From NCBI GenBank assembly GCA_949498985.1, contig CATECQ010000044.1, positions 1 to 64,000 of the forward strand: a stretch of 64,000 bases of DNA, given 5' to 3'. Positions 1-11,568 of this stretch are shown piece by piece. How positions within the stretch are numbered: position 1 is the stretch's first letter; each line of letters begins with the position of its first letter. The stretch comes from Glaciecola sp. HTCC2999. GTDB taxonomy: Bacteria > Pseudomonadota > Gammaproteobacteria > Enterobacterales > Alteromonadaceae. The position numbers and the translations under genes were made by a program. Below the pieces are notes generated by a model, which saw only the letters and a list, made by a program, of their open reading frames with translations, was not told the DNA's origin and ran no database searches.

Positions 1-424
1 GTGGGAATTTAATGGTATTTAAATCCAAATTTACTGGTCTTTGCTTTTTCACAATACGTTAGCCTATTTTCTCATTCGTAGGGTTATAACTGTTCTGCTG
101 TAAACTAATTTTACTTATGTAAATATTATGTAAACGTTTATAAATAACTATCTCGTGTAAATATTCACACTTGTTAATCATTTGTGAACATTTTGTTACT
201 TAAAATACAGTAATAAATCACTATATAACAAGCATGTCGAAGTATATCTAGCGCACGTTCGAATTACAATTTTTTGTTAAGAATTAAGAAATTGGTAGTA
301 AATTATTAAGTGCAAAGAAAGATAGTAAACAACAAAAAACACTATTTAGTTAGCTTATGGTCGAAAACACTCATGTAATTGTCATTAATATTGACTTATC
401 TATTGTTTCTAAGTAAAACTATGC

Positions 425-441
425 ACCCTTTTAAAAAGGGT
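425..441. promoter_or_regulatory. Perfect inverted repeat ACCCTTTT-A-AAAAGGGT upstream of gltA; possible operator or leader hairpin
   Basis: 8-bp perfect arms, 1-nt centre, about 55 bp upstream of the gltA ATG; no T-tract follows. Confidence 0.4.
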
Positions 442-495
442 TAAAAAATTACATAATGCACTAAGATGCTTTTATGAATATGAGGAGAAACACAC

Positions 496-1776
496 ATGGC
501 AGACAAAAACGCCATTCTTAAGGTTGACGGTAAAGAAGTCGAGCTTCCTATTTTACAAGGTACAGCAGGACAAGATGTCATTGATGTTCGTACCCTTGGC
601 TCTACTGGTTACTTTACTTATGACCCAGGATTCATGGCCACTGGCTCTTGTGAATCTTCAATTACTTATATTGATGGCGCAGAAGGTGTTCTTTTACACC
701 GTGGTTTCCCAATTGGTGAATTAGCACAAAATTCAGATTATTTGGAAGTGTGCTATATGTTGTTACATGGTGATAAACCAACAGCAACACAATATGAAGA
801 ATTTAAGTCAACAATTACTAATCACACAATGGTGCATGAACAGATCAACATGTTTTTTCATGGTTTCAGAAATGATTCACACCCGATGGCCATGTTGTGT
901 GGCACAGTAGGTGCTTTATCATCGTTCTATCACAGTGATTTAGATGTCAGTGACCCACAAGCGAGAGTGCGTTCAGCTCACCGTTTAATTGCAAAAATGC
1001 CAACTCTCATTGCAATGGCATACAAATACAGTATCGGGCAGCCGTTTGTTTATCCAAAGAATGAACTGTCATATGCAGGTAACTTCTTAAACATGATGTT
1101 CTCGGTACCATCTGAAGATTATTTCATCAGTCCAGCAGTAGAACGCGCAATGGATCGTATCTTTATTCTTCATGCGGACCATGAGCAAAACGCATCGACC
1201 TCAACAGTCCGATTAGCCGGTTCATCAGGTGCAAATCCTTATGCATGTATTGCTGCAGGTGTTGCTTCTTTATGGGGTCCTGCTCACGGTGGTGCCAATG
1301 AAGCATGTTTAAATATGCTTGAAGAAATTGGTACTGTTGATCGTATCCCTGAATTTATAGCGCGTGCTAAAGACAAAGCTGACCCGTTCCGTTTAATGGG
1401 TTTTGGTCATCGTGTTTATAAAAATATTGATCCTCGCGCTAAAGTGATGCGTGAAAGCTGTCATGAAGTTTTAGAAGAGCTAAAATTAGACGATCCGTTA
1501 TTAGATGTGGCTATGGAGTTAGAGCGTATTGCACTTTCTGACCCGTATTTCGCAGAAAAGAAACTCTTCCCTAATGTTGATTTCTATTCAGGTATCGTAT
1601 TAAAAGCGATTGGCATTCCAACAAATATGTTTACGTGTATTTTTGCACTAGCTAGAACAGTAGGTTGGATTTCACACTGGCATGAGATGATGAGCCAACC
1701 AGGTCAAAAAATCGGCCGTCCTCGTCAACTTTACACGGGTGAAACAGAACGTTCATATACGCCGATTAAAAAATAG
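496..1776 (+). CDS. gltA: Citrate synthase, type II
   Basis: Full-length 426 aa; [14 protein letters not shown] and [14 protein letters not shown] motifs typical of GltA. Confidence 0.97.
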   Translation: MADKNAILKVDGKEVELPILQGTAGQDVIDVRTLGSTGYFTYDPGFMATGSCESSITYIDGAEGVLLHRGFPIGELAQNSDYLEVCYMLLHGDKPTATQYEEFKSTITNHTMVHEQINMFFHGFRNDSHPMAMLCGTVGALSSFYHSDLDVSDPQARVRSAHRLIAKMPTLIAMAYKYSIGQPFVYPKNELSYAGNFLNMMFSVPSEDYFISPAVERAMDRIFILHADHEQNASTSTVRLAGSSGANPYACIAAGVASLWGPAHGGANEACLNMLEEIGTVDRIPEFIARAKDKADPFRLMGFGHRVYKNIDPRAKVMRESCHEVLEELKLDDPLLDVAMELERIALSDPYFAEKKLFPNVDFYSGIVLKAIGIPTNMFTCIFALARTVGWISHWHEMMSQPGQKIGRPRQLYTGETERSYTPIKK

Positions 1777-1793
1777 GCGATAATGGCAACAAA

Positions 1794-1821
1794 TAAAAAG
1801 CACCTTTTGGTGCTTTTTTTA
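1794..1821 (+). terminator. Rho-independent terminator after gltA
   Basis: aaaaagcacc-tttt-ggtgctttttttat hairpin plus T-run immediately after the gltA stop. Confidence 0.85.
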
Positions 1822-1860
1822 TGACTAACGACTAACTCATTAATTAATTGGAAAACAATC

Positions 1861-2286
1861 ATGCCAAAACAAGCGACGATTTTAGGATATTTGGGACTTA
1901 TTCCGTTTTTAATACTCATGCTGCATGAAGTTTTAGAGTTGTCGTTACTTAATTCAGTACATGTATCGATGGCATTCGTTCAATATTCGGCGATTATTCT
2001 GTCATTTTTCGGCGGAATTCACTGGTATCAAGCTATAACCGAACCTAGACATTGTCATCAGCTTTATGTTGCTATGCTCCCCAGTATCATTGGTTGGTTT
2101 GCTTTGTTAATATTTGATATCAAAATCACATTATTTGTGTTGTCTGTCAGTTATTTGTTAATACTAATGTATGATAAATACTACCTCTCTTTACCGAAAG
2201 AGTTGGTGATTAATTATACAAAAATGCGTTTGATATTAACGTCTGTTGTCATTTTTACCCATATGATTATGATAATAAAAAACTAA
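1861..2286 (+). CDS. DUF3429-family membrane protein
   Basis: 141 aa, several TM segments, ATILGYLGLIPF N-terminus and FGGIHWYQA motif as in DUF3429. Confidence 0.75.
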   Translation: MPKQATILGYLGLIPFLILMLHEVLELSLLNSVHVSMAFVQYSAIILSFFGGIHWYQAITEPRHCHQLYVAMLPSIIGWFALLIFDIKITLFVLSVSYLLILMYDKYYLSLPKELVINYTKMRLILTSVVIFTHMIMIIKN

Positions 2287-2293
2287 AGACAGG

Positions 2294-3712
2294 TTAATCA
2301 GTTCGACCATAACGATCAGAAAACCTCACTATGTCATCTTCTCCAAGATAACTCCCTGATTGCACTTCAATTAATTCCAAAGGAGTATCGCCTGGATTCT
2401 CTAATGCATGCATCTGTCCAATAGGAATATAGGTAGATTCGTTTTCAGACAAAATCAGCGTTTTGTCTCCTATCGTCACTTTCGCAATTCCAGAAACTAT
2501 GATCCAATGCTCTGCGCGATGATAATGCATCTGTAAGGACAACTTTTCACCCGGGATGACAGTAATCCGTTTCACTTGAAAACGTTCACCATGATCGATT
2601 AAGTCATAACTGCCCCAGGGACGAAATACTTCACGGTGAAATTGATATTCAGGACGTTTTTGCGCTTTTAAATTTTGTACGATGTATTTGATATCTTGCA
2701 CTTTGTCTTTATGTGCAACCATCACAGCATCTTTAGTCTCCACAACAACAATGTTATTTAACCCTATTACGCTAACAAGTTTACCTTCTGCATTGATGTA
2801 ACTATTTGTGGTATCTTGCAGCATCACATCCCCCATGCATGCATTACCATTTATATCTTTATCAGTCGATTCCCATAATGAGGACCAACTCCCGATATCT
2901 GACCAATTAGCATCTAGCATCACCACAGCCGCATCATGAGTATGCTCCATTACGGCATAATCAATAGATACATCTGGACAGTTAACAAATATATCAGCAT
3001 CTACTCGAGTAAAATCCATATCTTGTGTTTGGCTTTCCAAAGATTCTTTGCACACCGCTAATATTTCGGGAGCATGTTCTTCTAGCGCCCTAAGATAGAC
3101 ACTCGCCTTGAACATAAACATACCTGAATTCCAAAGATAGTCTCCTGAATCAATATAAGTTGACGCGGCGGCTAAATCCGGTTTTTCTACGAATTTACTG
3201 ACTTCAAATCCTACATCGAGCTCATCTTGAAGTAGTGACGCTCCCTTTTTAATATAGCCATAACCGGTATGGGGCTTATCTGGCAATATACCAAAAGTCA
3301 CTAACTTGCCTTTTTCAGCCAAATATTGCGCTCTGTTCAAACTGGCATGAAATGCTACTTGATTTTGAATCACATGATCAGCTGCCAAAATGAGTAGGAG
3401 CGGATCATCTTCTCCTTCCGTTGCTTTTAGTGCAGCTAAAGCAATGGCGGGTGCAGTATTCCGCCCAATAGGTTCGAGTATGATCCCCGAATGCGCTATA
3501 TTTATTTGGCGCAATTGCTCAGCCACCAAAAATCGATGCGCTTCATTACAAATAATCATTGGTTCTGCTGCATTCGTCCCTGTTAAACGCTTAAGGGTGT
3601 CTTGTAATAAAGAATCTTTTGATATCAAAGGTAGAAATTGTTTAGGCATAGCTAAGCGGGATTTAGGCCATAGACGGCTTCCTGAACCACCAGCCAAAAT
3701 AATGGGTTTCAT
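2294..3712 (-). CDS. manC: Mannose-1-phosphate guanylyltransferase/mannose-6-phosphate isomerase (type II)
   Basis: MKPIILAGGSGSRLWPKSR N-terminal pyrophosphorylase signature, C-terminal cupin isomerase region (PGEKLSLQMHYHRAEHWIIVSG). Confidence 0.93.
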   Translation of the reverse strand: MKPIILAGGSGSRLWPKSRLAMPKQFLPLISKDSLLQDTLKRLTGTNAAEPMIICNEAHRFLVAEQLRQINIAHSGIILEPIGRNTAPAIALAALKATEGEDDPLLLILAADHVIQNQVAFHASLNRAQYLAEKGKLVTFGILPDKPHTGYGYIKKGASLLQDELDVGFEVSKFVEKPDLAAASTYIDSGDYLWNSGMFMFKASVYLRALEEHAPEILAVCKESLESQTQDMDFTRVDADIFVNCPDVSIDYAVMEHTHDAAVVMLDANWSDIGSWSSLWESTDKDINGNACMGDVMLQDTTNSYINAEGKLVSVIGLNNIVVVETKDAVMVAHKDKVQDIKYIVQNLKAQKRPEYQFHREVFRPWGSYDLIDHGERFQVKRITVIPGEKLSLQMHYHRAEHWIIVSGIAKVTIGDKTLILSENESTYIPIGQMHALENPGDTPLELIEVQSGSYLGEDDIVRFSDRYGRTD

Positions 3713-3724
3713 AAATTAATCATT

Positions 3725-4600
3725 CTATTGTGTTAATAAACCATCGCGATAATCACGCATTGCTTGTTCTACTTCCGCTTGAGTATTCATTACAAAGGGC
3801 CCATATTGTGCGACGGGTTCGTTAATTGGTTCACCCGATACAAAAATAAGACGGGTGTTGGATTGAGCATTAACCAATAAAACATCTTCACATGATAAGA
3901 TCCCTAGCTCTCCTTTCACCAGTGTTTTATCACACACACTGACCTCACCCTCATACACAAATATAAATCCGTTGTGATGATTATTTGTATCCACCTTTAA
4001 GGACGTTGATTGAGTAAAATGAAGATCTAAAAATTGCGGGTTAATCGCTCGAGTATTGACAATACCTCTTACACCATTAAATTCACCGGCTAACACCCTC
4101 ACCTTTCCGCCATCAAATTCGCTCTCTGGAATTTGAGCACTGGGAATATCTTGATAGCCCGGAGGGGACATTTTATCTGTAGCCGGTAAGTTCACCCATA
4201 ACTGAAACCCTCGTAACATACCATCAGTCTGCATCGGCATTTCCGAATGAATAATACCTTTGCCAGCATTCATCCATTGTAACCCACCATCCTCAATGAG
4301 TCCTTGATTACCCATCGAATCTTGATGTCCCATTTTACCTTGAAGCATATAAGTGACTGTTTGAAAACCGCGATGAGGATGAGCAGGAAAACCGGCAATA
4401 TAGTCCTGTGGTTCATCCGAACCAAATTCGTCTAGCATAATAAAAGGATCGATACGTGGAACGCTTCCTTGCCCGATAATACGTGTTAGCGCAACTCCAG
4501 CACCATCAGATGTGGCTCTACCTTTCGCGATTTGTTTGATCGTAGTGAATTGATGCTCAGATGGATTTCTGCTGCTGGGTTTTAGCTCAGTTTGGGACAT
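3725..4600 (-). CDS. Pirin family protein
   Basis: DPFIMLDEFG, FPAHPHRGFQTVTYMLQG, HSEMP signature. Confidence 0.93.
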   Translation of the reverse strand: MSQTELKPSSRNPSEHQFTTIKQIAKGRATSDGAGVALTRIIGQGSVPRIDPFIMLDEFGSDEPQDYIAGFPAHPHRGFQTVTYMLQGKMGHQDSMGNQGLIEDGGLQWMNAGKGIIHSEMPMQTDGMLRGFQLWVNLPATDKMSPPGYQDIPSAQIPESEFDGGKVRVLAGEFNGVRGIVNTRAINPQFLDLHFTQSTSLKVDTNNHHNGFIFVYEGEVSVCDKTLVKGELGILSCEDVLLVNAQSNTRLIFVSGEPINEPVAQYGPFVMNTQAEVEQAMRDYRDGLLTQ

Positions 4601-4710
4601 AATATGACAACACTCATAGGAAACAATATAATAATAGTATTACAACATAAAGTGTTTGCCGAGTAACGGTGAATAATACGAACATATCGATTAATTAAAT
4701 AGAATGGTAT

Positions 4711-5487
4711 ATGCAAAAACAACGGTTTGGTGGAATTGAACGGCTTTATGAAGCACAAGGCTTGGATGCATTATCTCAGGCACACTTCACTGTTGTTGGT
4801 GTTGGCGGAGTAGGCACTTGGGTAGCTGAAGGATTTGCACGAAGTGGTGTGGGTACGATCACCTTGATTGACATAGATGATATTTGTATAACTAATACAA
4901 ACCGTCAAGCACACGCAATGCAAAACACCATCGGTCAAGCCAAGGTAAGTGCTATGGCGCAGCGGATAAAACTTATTAATCCTGAATGTTTTGTGCATGA
5001 AATTGAAGACTTTGTCATTGCAAAAAACGTACCTGAGTACCTGAATTCAAGCATGGATTTCGTTATTGATGCAACCGATAGCATTCCTGCAAAAGCGGCT
5101 ATGATTGCGTATTGTAAAAGGAATAAAATCAATATCATTACAATTGGTGGTGCCGGAGGTCAAATTGACCCGCGTTTAGTCACATCCGGTGATCTAGCCA
5201 AAACTATTCAAGATCCTTTAGCCGCGAAGCTTCGTTCTGAACTTCGTCGACAATATAATTTCAGTAAAAACCCCAAACGTCGTTTTGGTGTTGAGTGCAT
5301 TTATTCCACCGAACAGCTTCGCTACCCGCAAGGAGATGGATCGGTGGGTAAACAAAAACTCTCTAGTGAAGGTGCCGTGAAACTTGATTGTGAAACAGGA
5401 TTTGGTGCAAGTGTGGCTGTCACAGGAACGTTTGGATTTATAGCGGTAGCTCAAGCCATTAACAAATTTCTAAAACAACGTCCGTAA
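4711..5487 (+). CDS. tcdA: tRNA threonylcarbamoyladenosine dehydratase (TcdA/CsdL)
   Basis: VVGVGGVGTWVAEGFARSGVG E1-like Rossmann motif, DIDDICITNTNRQ, full length. Confidence 0.92.
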   Translation: MQKQRFGGIERLYEAQGLDALSQAHFTVVGVGGVGTWVAEGFARSGVGTITLIDIDDICITNTNRQAHAMQNTIGQAKVSAMAQRIKLINPECFVHEIEDFVIAKNVPEYLNSSMDFVIDATDSIPAKAAMIAYCKRNKINIITIGGAGGQIDPRLVTSGDLAKTIQDPLAAKLRSELRRQYNFSKNPKRRFGVECIYSTEQLRYPQGDGSVGKQKLSSEGAVKLDCETGFGASVAVTGTFGFIAVAQAINKFLKQRP

Positions 5488-5566
5488 TCAATTAAATCGT
5501 TCACCCTATCTGATCTGAACTGGCATACACTCGTAAAAAGAGCTTTACACTCGTTAAATTGAGCCC

Positions 5567-6205
5567 ATGAAATATTACTCTTCATTACCTTTAACCGCAC
5601 TTATTGCTCTTATCGGATTATCCATTCTCGTTCATTATCAAATCATCCCACCAGGTAATGAGCTGCTGAGTCTTTTACGTGATAGCGCGGGAACTTATTT
5701 TTATACATTGATCTTCATTGTCATTTTACTGGAATCTATTGTTTATGTTGGATTTTACTTTCCTGGCCAATTCTTTGCGGTATTGTTAGTAGTAGGCGCG
5801 GATCCAGAACCGAGTGATATTATTCAATTAACTATCGCGATGGTGGTAGGTGCGACGATCGGTTCGAGTATCAACTTTGCAATAGGGCGACGTACACGGG
5901 GGGATCAAATCAAATCGCAACATGACACACCAATTAAACTAAAATCACTTTTAATTGCTATGATCCATATAAATTCATTGGCATTTTTTATGCTCAGTCA
6001 AGGTGCTTCTAATGCTAGCCGAAAAATCATTGCTTTAGCCGGAATACTAAACTTGCCCTACTATTTACTATTAATTTTTGCCACCGCCACCTTAAGTGAA
6101 GAAGTCATGCAATTAGCTGAAAATTCGACATTCTTGATGACCGTGGTCAGTATTTGGTTAATAATAACGTTAATCATGGATTTTAAACGATACCGACAAG
6201 TATAA
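5567..6205 (+). CDS. DedA/SNARE-associated-like membrane protein
   Basis: 212 aa multi-TM; GFYFPGQFFAVLLVVG and GATIGSSINFAIGR resemble DedA core motifs. Confidence 0.6.
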   Translation: MKYYSSLPLTALIALIGLSILVHYQIIPPGNELLSLLRDSAGTYFYTLIFIVILLESIVYVGFYFPGQFFAVLLVVGADPEPSDIIQLTIAMVVGATIGSSINFAIGRRTRGDQIKSQHDTPIKLKSLLIAMIHINSLAFFMLSQGASNASRKIIALAGILNLPYYLLLIFATATLSEEVMQLAENSTFLMTVVSIWLIITLIMDFKRYRQV

Positions 6206-6207
6206 CT

Positions 6208-7110
6208 ATGTACCGACCTAAAACTACATTGGAACAATGGCGAATATTACAAGCTGTCGTTGATTATGGTGGTTACGCCAAAGCAGCTGAGTACTTAAAT
6301 AAGAGTCAGTCGTCATTAAATCATGCTGTCGCTAAGTTACAAGGACTACTCGGTGTCCAACTCCTGGAAGTCAAAGGTCGCAAAGCTTATCTAACATCTG
6401 CTGGCGAAGTCATGCTAAGGCGTTCTCGCTATCTCACCGATAATGTTGAAGCATTAGAGTCACTTGCCGTGAATATTAATCAGGCTTGGGAACCCGAAAT
6501 TACGATGGCTATTGATTTAGCATTTAATAAACAGTTAATTTACCCTGCACTAGAAGCGTTTTTACCCGAATCACGAGGTTCAAGATTAACCATACTCGAT
6601 ACAGTGCTTACTGGGACCGATGATGCAATTACAGAGCATAAGGTTGATTTAGCAATATCCCATAGGATCCCAAAAGGTTTTTTGGGTGAACCCTTCTCAG
6701 AAGTTACGTTTGTAGCTGTTTGTCATCCTGAACATCCAATTACAGACATTCCTTCACCCATTGACCCTGAAGCATTATCTAAGCATTTACAAATCGTTAT
6801 TAAAGATACCTCATCAGCTCCCAAAGAACATTCTGGTTGGTTAAAGTCAGAAAATCGCTGGACGGTGTCACAATTTACAACCGCAATTGAATTACTTGAA
6901 AATAAGATGGGTTTTTGTTGGATCCCTGAGCATTTAGTTACGAATAAAATTGCACAAGGAACACTTAGTATAATTAATATCAATGGCTCGACACATAAAC
7001 GAATGAATTCGTTTTTAATTATTCCACAACCTGATAACTTAGGTCCCAGTTCACGTCTTTTAGCTGAACTAATACTTCAACAACGTCAATTATATATTGA
7101 CCATTGCTAA
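6208..7110 (+). CDS. LysR-family transcriptional regulator
   Basis: N-terminal wHTH (YAKAAEYLNKSQSSLNHAVAKLQGLLGVQLLE) plus substrate-binding domain. Confidence 0.9.
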   Translation: MYRPKTTLEQWRILQAVVDYGGYAKAAEYLNKSQSSLNHAVAKLQGLLGVQLLEVKGRKAYLTSAGEVMLRRSRYLTDNVEALESLAVNINQAWEPEITMAIDLAFNKQLIYPALEAFLPESRGSRLTILDTVLTGTDDAITEHKVDLAISHRIPKGFLGEPFSEVTFVAVCHPEHPITDIPSPIDPEALSKHLQIVIKDTSSAPKEHSGWLKSENRWTVSQFTTAIELLENKMGFCWIPEHLVTNKIAQGTLSIININGSTHKRMNSFLIIPQPDNLGPSSRLLAELILQQRQLYIDHC

Positions 7111-7127
7111 TTCACTTTAAAGTTTAT

Positions 7128-7595
7128 TTACCGTTTCCAATCTTGCAACATGATTCGTATATGCTGACTTCTCAGCATATATACACTAATTAATATCACT
7201 CCAGCCATGCTCATCGCTAAGGCATGATGATAATTAAACTGTGCATCCACTAACCGATTAAGTAAGTAAAAAAATTGAGCCAGGATCGCAATACTGATTA
7301 AACCCCATACCCAATATACCCATAGCGTCTGCCCCATAGACCATAATTTATCTCTATAACTGGTTAAAATAATTGCGACAAGTGCTGGTAAACCCAGTGC
7401 AAGAGAGATATATAAATCATGGTGAATAGGAAACCAAAACTCTAAAATGGCTTTTTCTTTTCCTCTGATCGTGACGGAACCGAGAAAAATTAACCAGCTT
7501 TTAGTCAAGAAAAGACAGGATAACCAGAAGCATTTGGGTGGTAATACTCGCCCAGCTTGGTCATAACAATGTAATGGTAACGGAAGCTTGTTCAT
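7128..7595 (-). CDS. DUF2919-family (YfeZ-like) membrane protein
   Basis: 155 aa, 4 TM; N-terminal CYDQAGRVLPPKCFWL resembles DUF2919. Confidence 0.6.
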   Translation of the reverse strand: MNKLPLPLHCYDQAGRVLPPKCFWLSCLFLTKSWLIFLGSVTIRGKEKAILEFWFPIHHDLYISLALGLPALVAIILTSYRDKLWSMGQTLWVYWVWGLISIAILAQFFYLLNRLVDAQFNYHHALAMSMAGVILISVYMLRSQHIRIMLQDWKR

Positions 7596-7652
7596 AAGAC
7601 CTGATTATACGTAAAAGTAACTCAGGTCTCACGCAGATTATTCGACAATAAC

Positions 7653-8468
7653 TTAAACAGATGTATTCGTTTTTTTCTTAGATTTTATAAGTGGCCAAAA
7701 TAATTGTTCAGCCCATTCTGCTTTTCTCATTCCCTCTATGCCATATTTTTCTGGATAACGACGAGTAATCTTAGCTGTACCAAATAACACATCCCAGAAA
7801 AACAAAAGATTTCCATAGTTACCTTTATAATGAGTGACACCATCTTCCATAGTCAAACCGTGATGAGCACTGTGTGTAGAGGGTGTTGAGATAGTACGCT
7901 CAACCACCCAGGCTAATGGTGCTAGGGCTTTGTGTTTATATAAAACATTGTCCCATTTCCATTCAGAGTGTGCTCCCATAATCACAAGTAATTTAAATAC
8001 TAAATAGAAAGCATAAGACCAACCAAGCCCCAGATAAATTAAAGCACCAGAAAACCAAAGTGATGGCATAAACAAATAATAAAAGAAGTTATTGCGGTAT
8101 ACGATACGAACACTCATATATTTTGCATTATGATGGGCGCGATGTAAGAAATATAAAAAACGATTATTGTGTGATGCGCGATGCCACCAGTACTGCATCA
8201 TGTCATCAAATATTAATAACAATGCAATATGTATCAAAAAGGATGAATTCGCTAAAACTCCTGCATAATCAGGAAATGCTTGTGACATTAAAAATGCTGA
8301 TGAAAACAGTACAAATGGTTGTGTCACGATAAATAGCATTAACGTTCCAATGAGCTCGACATAACCATCGCTTGTTACTTCAGTATCCTTTTTAAAAAAT
8401 TTACCGTGCTTTGCCTCTAATAAAGCAAAAGTTACAAATATAGCTAAAATTGCATATTGGTATGTCAT
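7653..8468 (-). CDS. Sterol desaturase/fatty acid hydroxylase superfamily protein
   Basis: Histidine boxes HRASH, HRAHH, HSAHH within multi-TM protein. Confidence 0.88.
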   Translation of the reverse strand: MTYQYAILAIFVTFALLEAKHGKFFKKDTEVTSDGYVELIGTLMLFIVTQPFVLFSSAFLMSQAFPDYAGVLANSSFLIHIALLLIFDDMMQYWWHRASHNNRFLYFLHRAHHNAKYMSVRIVYRNNFFYYLFMPSLWFSGALIYLGLGWSYAFYLVFKLLVIMGAHSEWKWDNVLYKHKALAPLAWVVERTISTPSTHSAHHGLTMEDGVTHYKGNYGNLLFFWDVLFGTAKITRRYPEKYGIEGMRKAEWAEQLFWPLIKSKKKTNTSV

Positions 8469-8571
8469 AAGATTGTTTCCTTATTTCTAATAAAACTAAT
8501 CATAAACGCTGTTTCAACACCAAAAAATATAGATCTATACATTTGTAATAAAATTGTTGTAACATTATTGT

Positions 8572-9225
8572 ATGGATAATTTACGAACAATGAGTCATCG
8601 ACTTTTAGCATTATGTGAGAAACATGGTGAACGAAAGACATATCAGGCTGGTCAGCAAATTCATCAACGCGGCGATGCGCAGCCAGGTCTAAAAGTTATT
8701 CAAAATGGTATTGTTAAAGTCGGTAACTATGGACTAGATGGTCAATATCAGCTCGTTTCATATCTATATCGTGGCGAAAGTTTTGGTGAAGTGACCGTCT
8801 TAATCAATCAGCCCCGAACCCACCATTCTCAAGCCCTTAACGATGTTGTTATTAGTCATTTAAGTCGTCAAAAGTTTGATTATCTGCACAAACACGAGCC
8901 TGAATTTAATACTTACCTACTGACTTCATTAGCGGCAAAACTCAATACAGCTTTAGAATTGATGGACGATCATCGACGCTTACCCACTCATATTCGTTTA
9001 GCTAAATTATTATATCAACAGTGCCAACAAGATGGATTAAACACCATTCAATTGCGACAACAAGATTGCGCAGAATTACTTGCGGTAACTGTCCTCAGCT
9101 CTCATAAAGCATTGCATAAACTCACTGAAACAGGCCTAGTAGCGAGCTCATATGGTGCAATTATCGTGTATGACAAAAAAAAATTAGCTCAGTGGTTAAA
9201 TGATCATCTATCATTAGTGAGTTGA
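8572..9225 (+). CDS. Crp/Fnr-family transcriptional regulator
   Basis: cNMP-binding-like N-terminus (YRGESFGEVTVLINQPRTHHSQAL) and C-terminal HTH (QQDCAELLAVTVLSSHKALHKL). Confidence 0.85.
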   Translation: MDNLRTMSHRLLALCEKHGERKTYQAGQQIHQRGDAQPGLKVIQNGIVKVGNYGLDGQYQLVSYLYRGESFGEVTVLINQPRTHHSQALNDVVISHLSRQKFDYLHKHEPEFNTYLLTSLAAKLNTALELMDDHRRLPTHIRLAKLLYQQCQQDGLNTIQLRQQDCAELLAVTVLSSHKALHKLTETGLVASSYGAIIVYDKKKLAQWLNDHLSLVS

Positions 9226-9341
9226 ACATAGAGTGAAGATAACAAAAATGTACCATTGTTATAAGACGCATAATAAACGATGCGGAATTTCATCATACCT
9301 TACTGTATAATAACGCTATTGATTTAATGTAGAGTATATTT

Positions 9342-10787
9342 ATGTCGGTCAAACATTTTGATCCAAGCGATAAGAACAGTGACAGCGCTCAACCTGAAGT
9401 GAAACAAACCACCACATTAGAGACACCGGTGAAAATCATTGATGCTAATCGTCATCACGAAACCTCGTCGGCAGCAAAAATTGGCTTTGTTTCTTTAGGC
9501 TGTCCTAAAAATTTAGTGGACTCTGAACGTATCCTTACCCAGCTAAGAACCGAAGGTTATGATGTGGTATCCACTTATGACGATGCAGAATTAGTCATTG
9601 TTAATACCTGTGGTTTTATTGATTCGGCGGTTGAAGAATCGCTTGATACGATTGGTGAAGCTTTAACTGAAAATGGTAAAGTCATTGTCACAGGCTGTTT
9701 AGGCGTCAAAGAAGACGAAATTCGTGAAGTACACCCCAATGTTCTATCTATTACAGGACCTCACGCTTATGAATCTGTAGTCGCACAAGTGCATGAACAT
9801 TTACCTAAACCGACACATAATCCTTATTTAAATTTAGTGCCGGATCATGGTGTGAAACTCACTCCTAAACATTACGCCTACCTAAAAATATCTGAGGGCT
9901 GTAATCACCGCTGCACATTTTGTATTATCCCTTCAATGCGCGGTGACTTAGTCTCTCGTCCAGTCGGCGAAGTACTTAACGAGGCAAAACGTTTAAAAGC
10001 AGCTGGCGTGAATGAATTGCTCGTGATATCCCAAGATACGAGTGCCTATGGTGTTGACGTGAAACACAAAACGGATTTTTGGGATGGAATGCCGGTTAAA
10101 ACGCATATGAATCAATTGTGTGAGCAGTTGGGAACGCTGGATATGTGGGTGCGTTTACATTATGTATATCCTTATCCCCATGTAGACGAATTGATCCCAT
10201 TAATGACCCAAGGTAAAGTACTCCCATACTTAGACATTCCATTTCAACATGCATCAAAACGCATATTACGCTTAATGAAACGTCCCGGTTCTGCTGATCG
10301 CACTATCGAGAGGATCAAGAAATGGCGTGAAATATGCCCTGAACTGATTATCCGATCGACTTTTATTGTTGGTTTCCCTGGTGAAACCGAAGATGAGTTT
10401 GAAGAACTACTGGCATTCCTAGAGGCGGCTCAAATAGATCGCGCAGGATGTTTTAAATACTCGCCAGTCGAAGGGGCTACCGCAAATGCACTACCTGATC
10501 ATATTCCTGAGGAGGTTAAAGAAGCACGTTTAGCCCGCTTTATGTCAGTCCAAAGCCAGATTAGCGCGCAACGTCTACAAACACGCATAGGTAAAGAATA
10601 TCAAGTCGTCATCGATGAAGTCACGGCTGAAGGAGCGGTAGGACGATGCTTTGCAGACGCTCCTGAAGTTGACGGAGTCGTTCATCTCAATGGCGTTTTT
10701 GATGTAGCCCCTGGACAACGCGTCTGGGCAGAAATCATTCATGCCGATGAACACGATATATGGGGTGTTTTGTCTGAAGATGAGTAA
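9342..10787 (+). CDS. rimO: Ribosomal protein S12 methylthiotransferase RimO
   Basis: [17 protein letters not shown], radical [22 protein letters not shown]-terminal TRAM domain. Confidence 0.97.
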   Translation: MSVKHFDPSDKNSDSAQPEVKQTTTLETPVKIIDANRHHETSSAAKIGFVSLGCPKNLVDSERILTQLRTEGYDVVSTYDDAELVIVNTCGFIDSAVEESLDTIGEALTENGKVIVTGCLGVKEDEIREVHPNVLSITGPHAYESVVAQVHEHLPKPTHNPYLNLVPDHGVKLTPKHYAYLKISEGCNHRCTFCIIPSMRGDLVSRPVGEVLNEAKRLKAAGVNELLVISQDTSAYGVDVKHKTDFWDGMPVKTHMNQLCEQLGTLDMWVRLHYVYPYPHVDELIPLMTQGKVLPYLDIPFQHASKRILRLMKRPGSADRTIERIKKWREICPELIIRSTFIVGFPGETEDEFEELLAFLEAAQIDRAGCFKYSPVEGATANALPDHIPEEVKEARLARFMSVQSQISAQRLQTRIGKEYQVVIDEVTAEGAVGRCFADAPEVDGVVHLNGVFDVAPGQRVWAEIIHADEHDIWGVLSEDE

Positions 10788-11564
10788 TTAGACGTTAGTC
10801 GCTAGAATATTAGCTAAATCTTCTGGCGTATCAATTCCTGGTGGTGGCGTGCTCAACGCCTCTGCTACGTGAATTTTATACCCATGATATAGCACTCTAA
10901 GCTGTTCCAACGACTCAATCTGCTCTAACTCGCTAGGAGCTAATGACATATACGCTTTAATAAAGCCTGCACGATAGGCATAAATACCAATATGACGATA
11001 GTGTGGATATGTCAAAGGAGATGAAATATCACTCGTGACTTTGGTTTCCTGCCCAGCCATAAAATCATCTCGGACATAAGGTAATGGAGCGCGTGAAAAA
11101 TACAGTGCCATCCCCTGTTTATCCATCACCACTTTCACTGCATTAGGATTCATTAATTCTGTTGGGGTGGTAATTGGACACGCTAATGTCGCCATGACTG
11201 CTTCAGGATGCTGCGCTAAATTCTGTGCAACTTGACGAATTATTTCAATGGGAATATGAGGCTCGTCACCTTGGACATTCACAATAATTGTCTCATCACT
11301 GGCATTTAATATATCCACCACCTCTGCTAAGCGCTCCGTCCCCGATTGGTGATCCGGTGAAGTCATGATGACATTTGCTCCAAAATCTTTCACCACATTT
11401 TCTATCCGCGGGTCATCAGTAGCAACATAAACTGCATCAGCTTGAGCCGCTTTAGAGCGCTCTACGACATGTTGGATCATCGGTTTTCCCTGTATATCAA
11501 CAAGTGGTTTACCTGGAAAACGCGTTGAATTAAATCGTGCAGGGATGATAACAATAAAAGACAT
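10788..11564 (-). CDS. kdsB: 3-deoxy-manno-octulosonate cytidylyltransferase
   Basis: [38 protein letters not shown]. Confidence 0.97.
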   Translation of the reverse strand: MSFIVIIPARFNSTRFPGKPLVDIQGKPMIQHVVERSKAAQADAVYVATDDPRIENVVKDFGANVIMTSPDHQSGTERLAEVVDILNASDETIIVNVQGDEPHIPIEIIRQVAQNLAQHPEAVMATLACPITTPTELMNPNAVKVVMDKQGMALYFSRAPLPYVRDDFMAGQETKVTSDISSPLTYPHYRHIGIYAYRAGFIKAYMSLAPSELEQIESLEQLRVLYHGYKIHVAEALSTPPPGIDTPEDLANILATNV

Positions 11565-11568
11565 GAGA

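Noticed and set aside
3390-3719. 109-aa ORF antisense to manC
   Set aside because: Shadow ORF overlapping the conserved manC N-terminus.
8540-8571. TGTAATAAAATTGTTG upstream of the Crp/Fnr gene as a possible HexR-like or autoregulatory site
   Set aside because: Only one half-site matches; too weak in AT-rich DNA.
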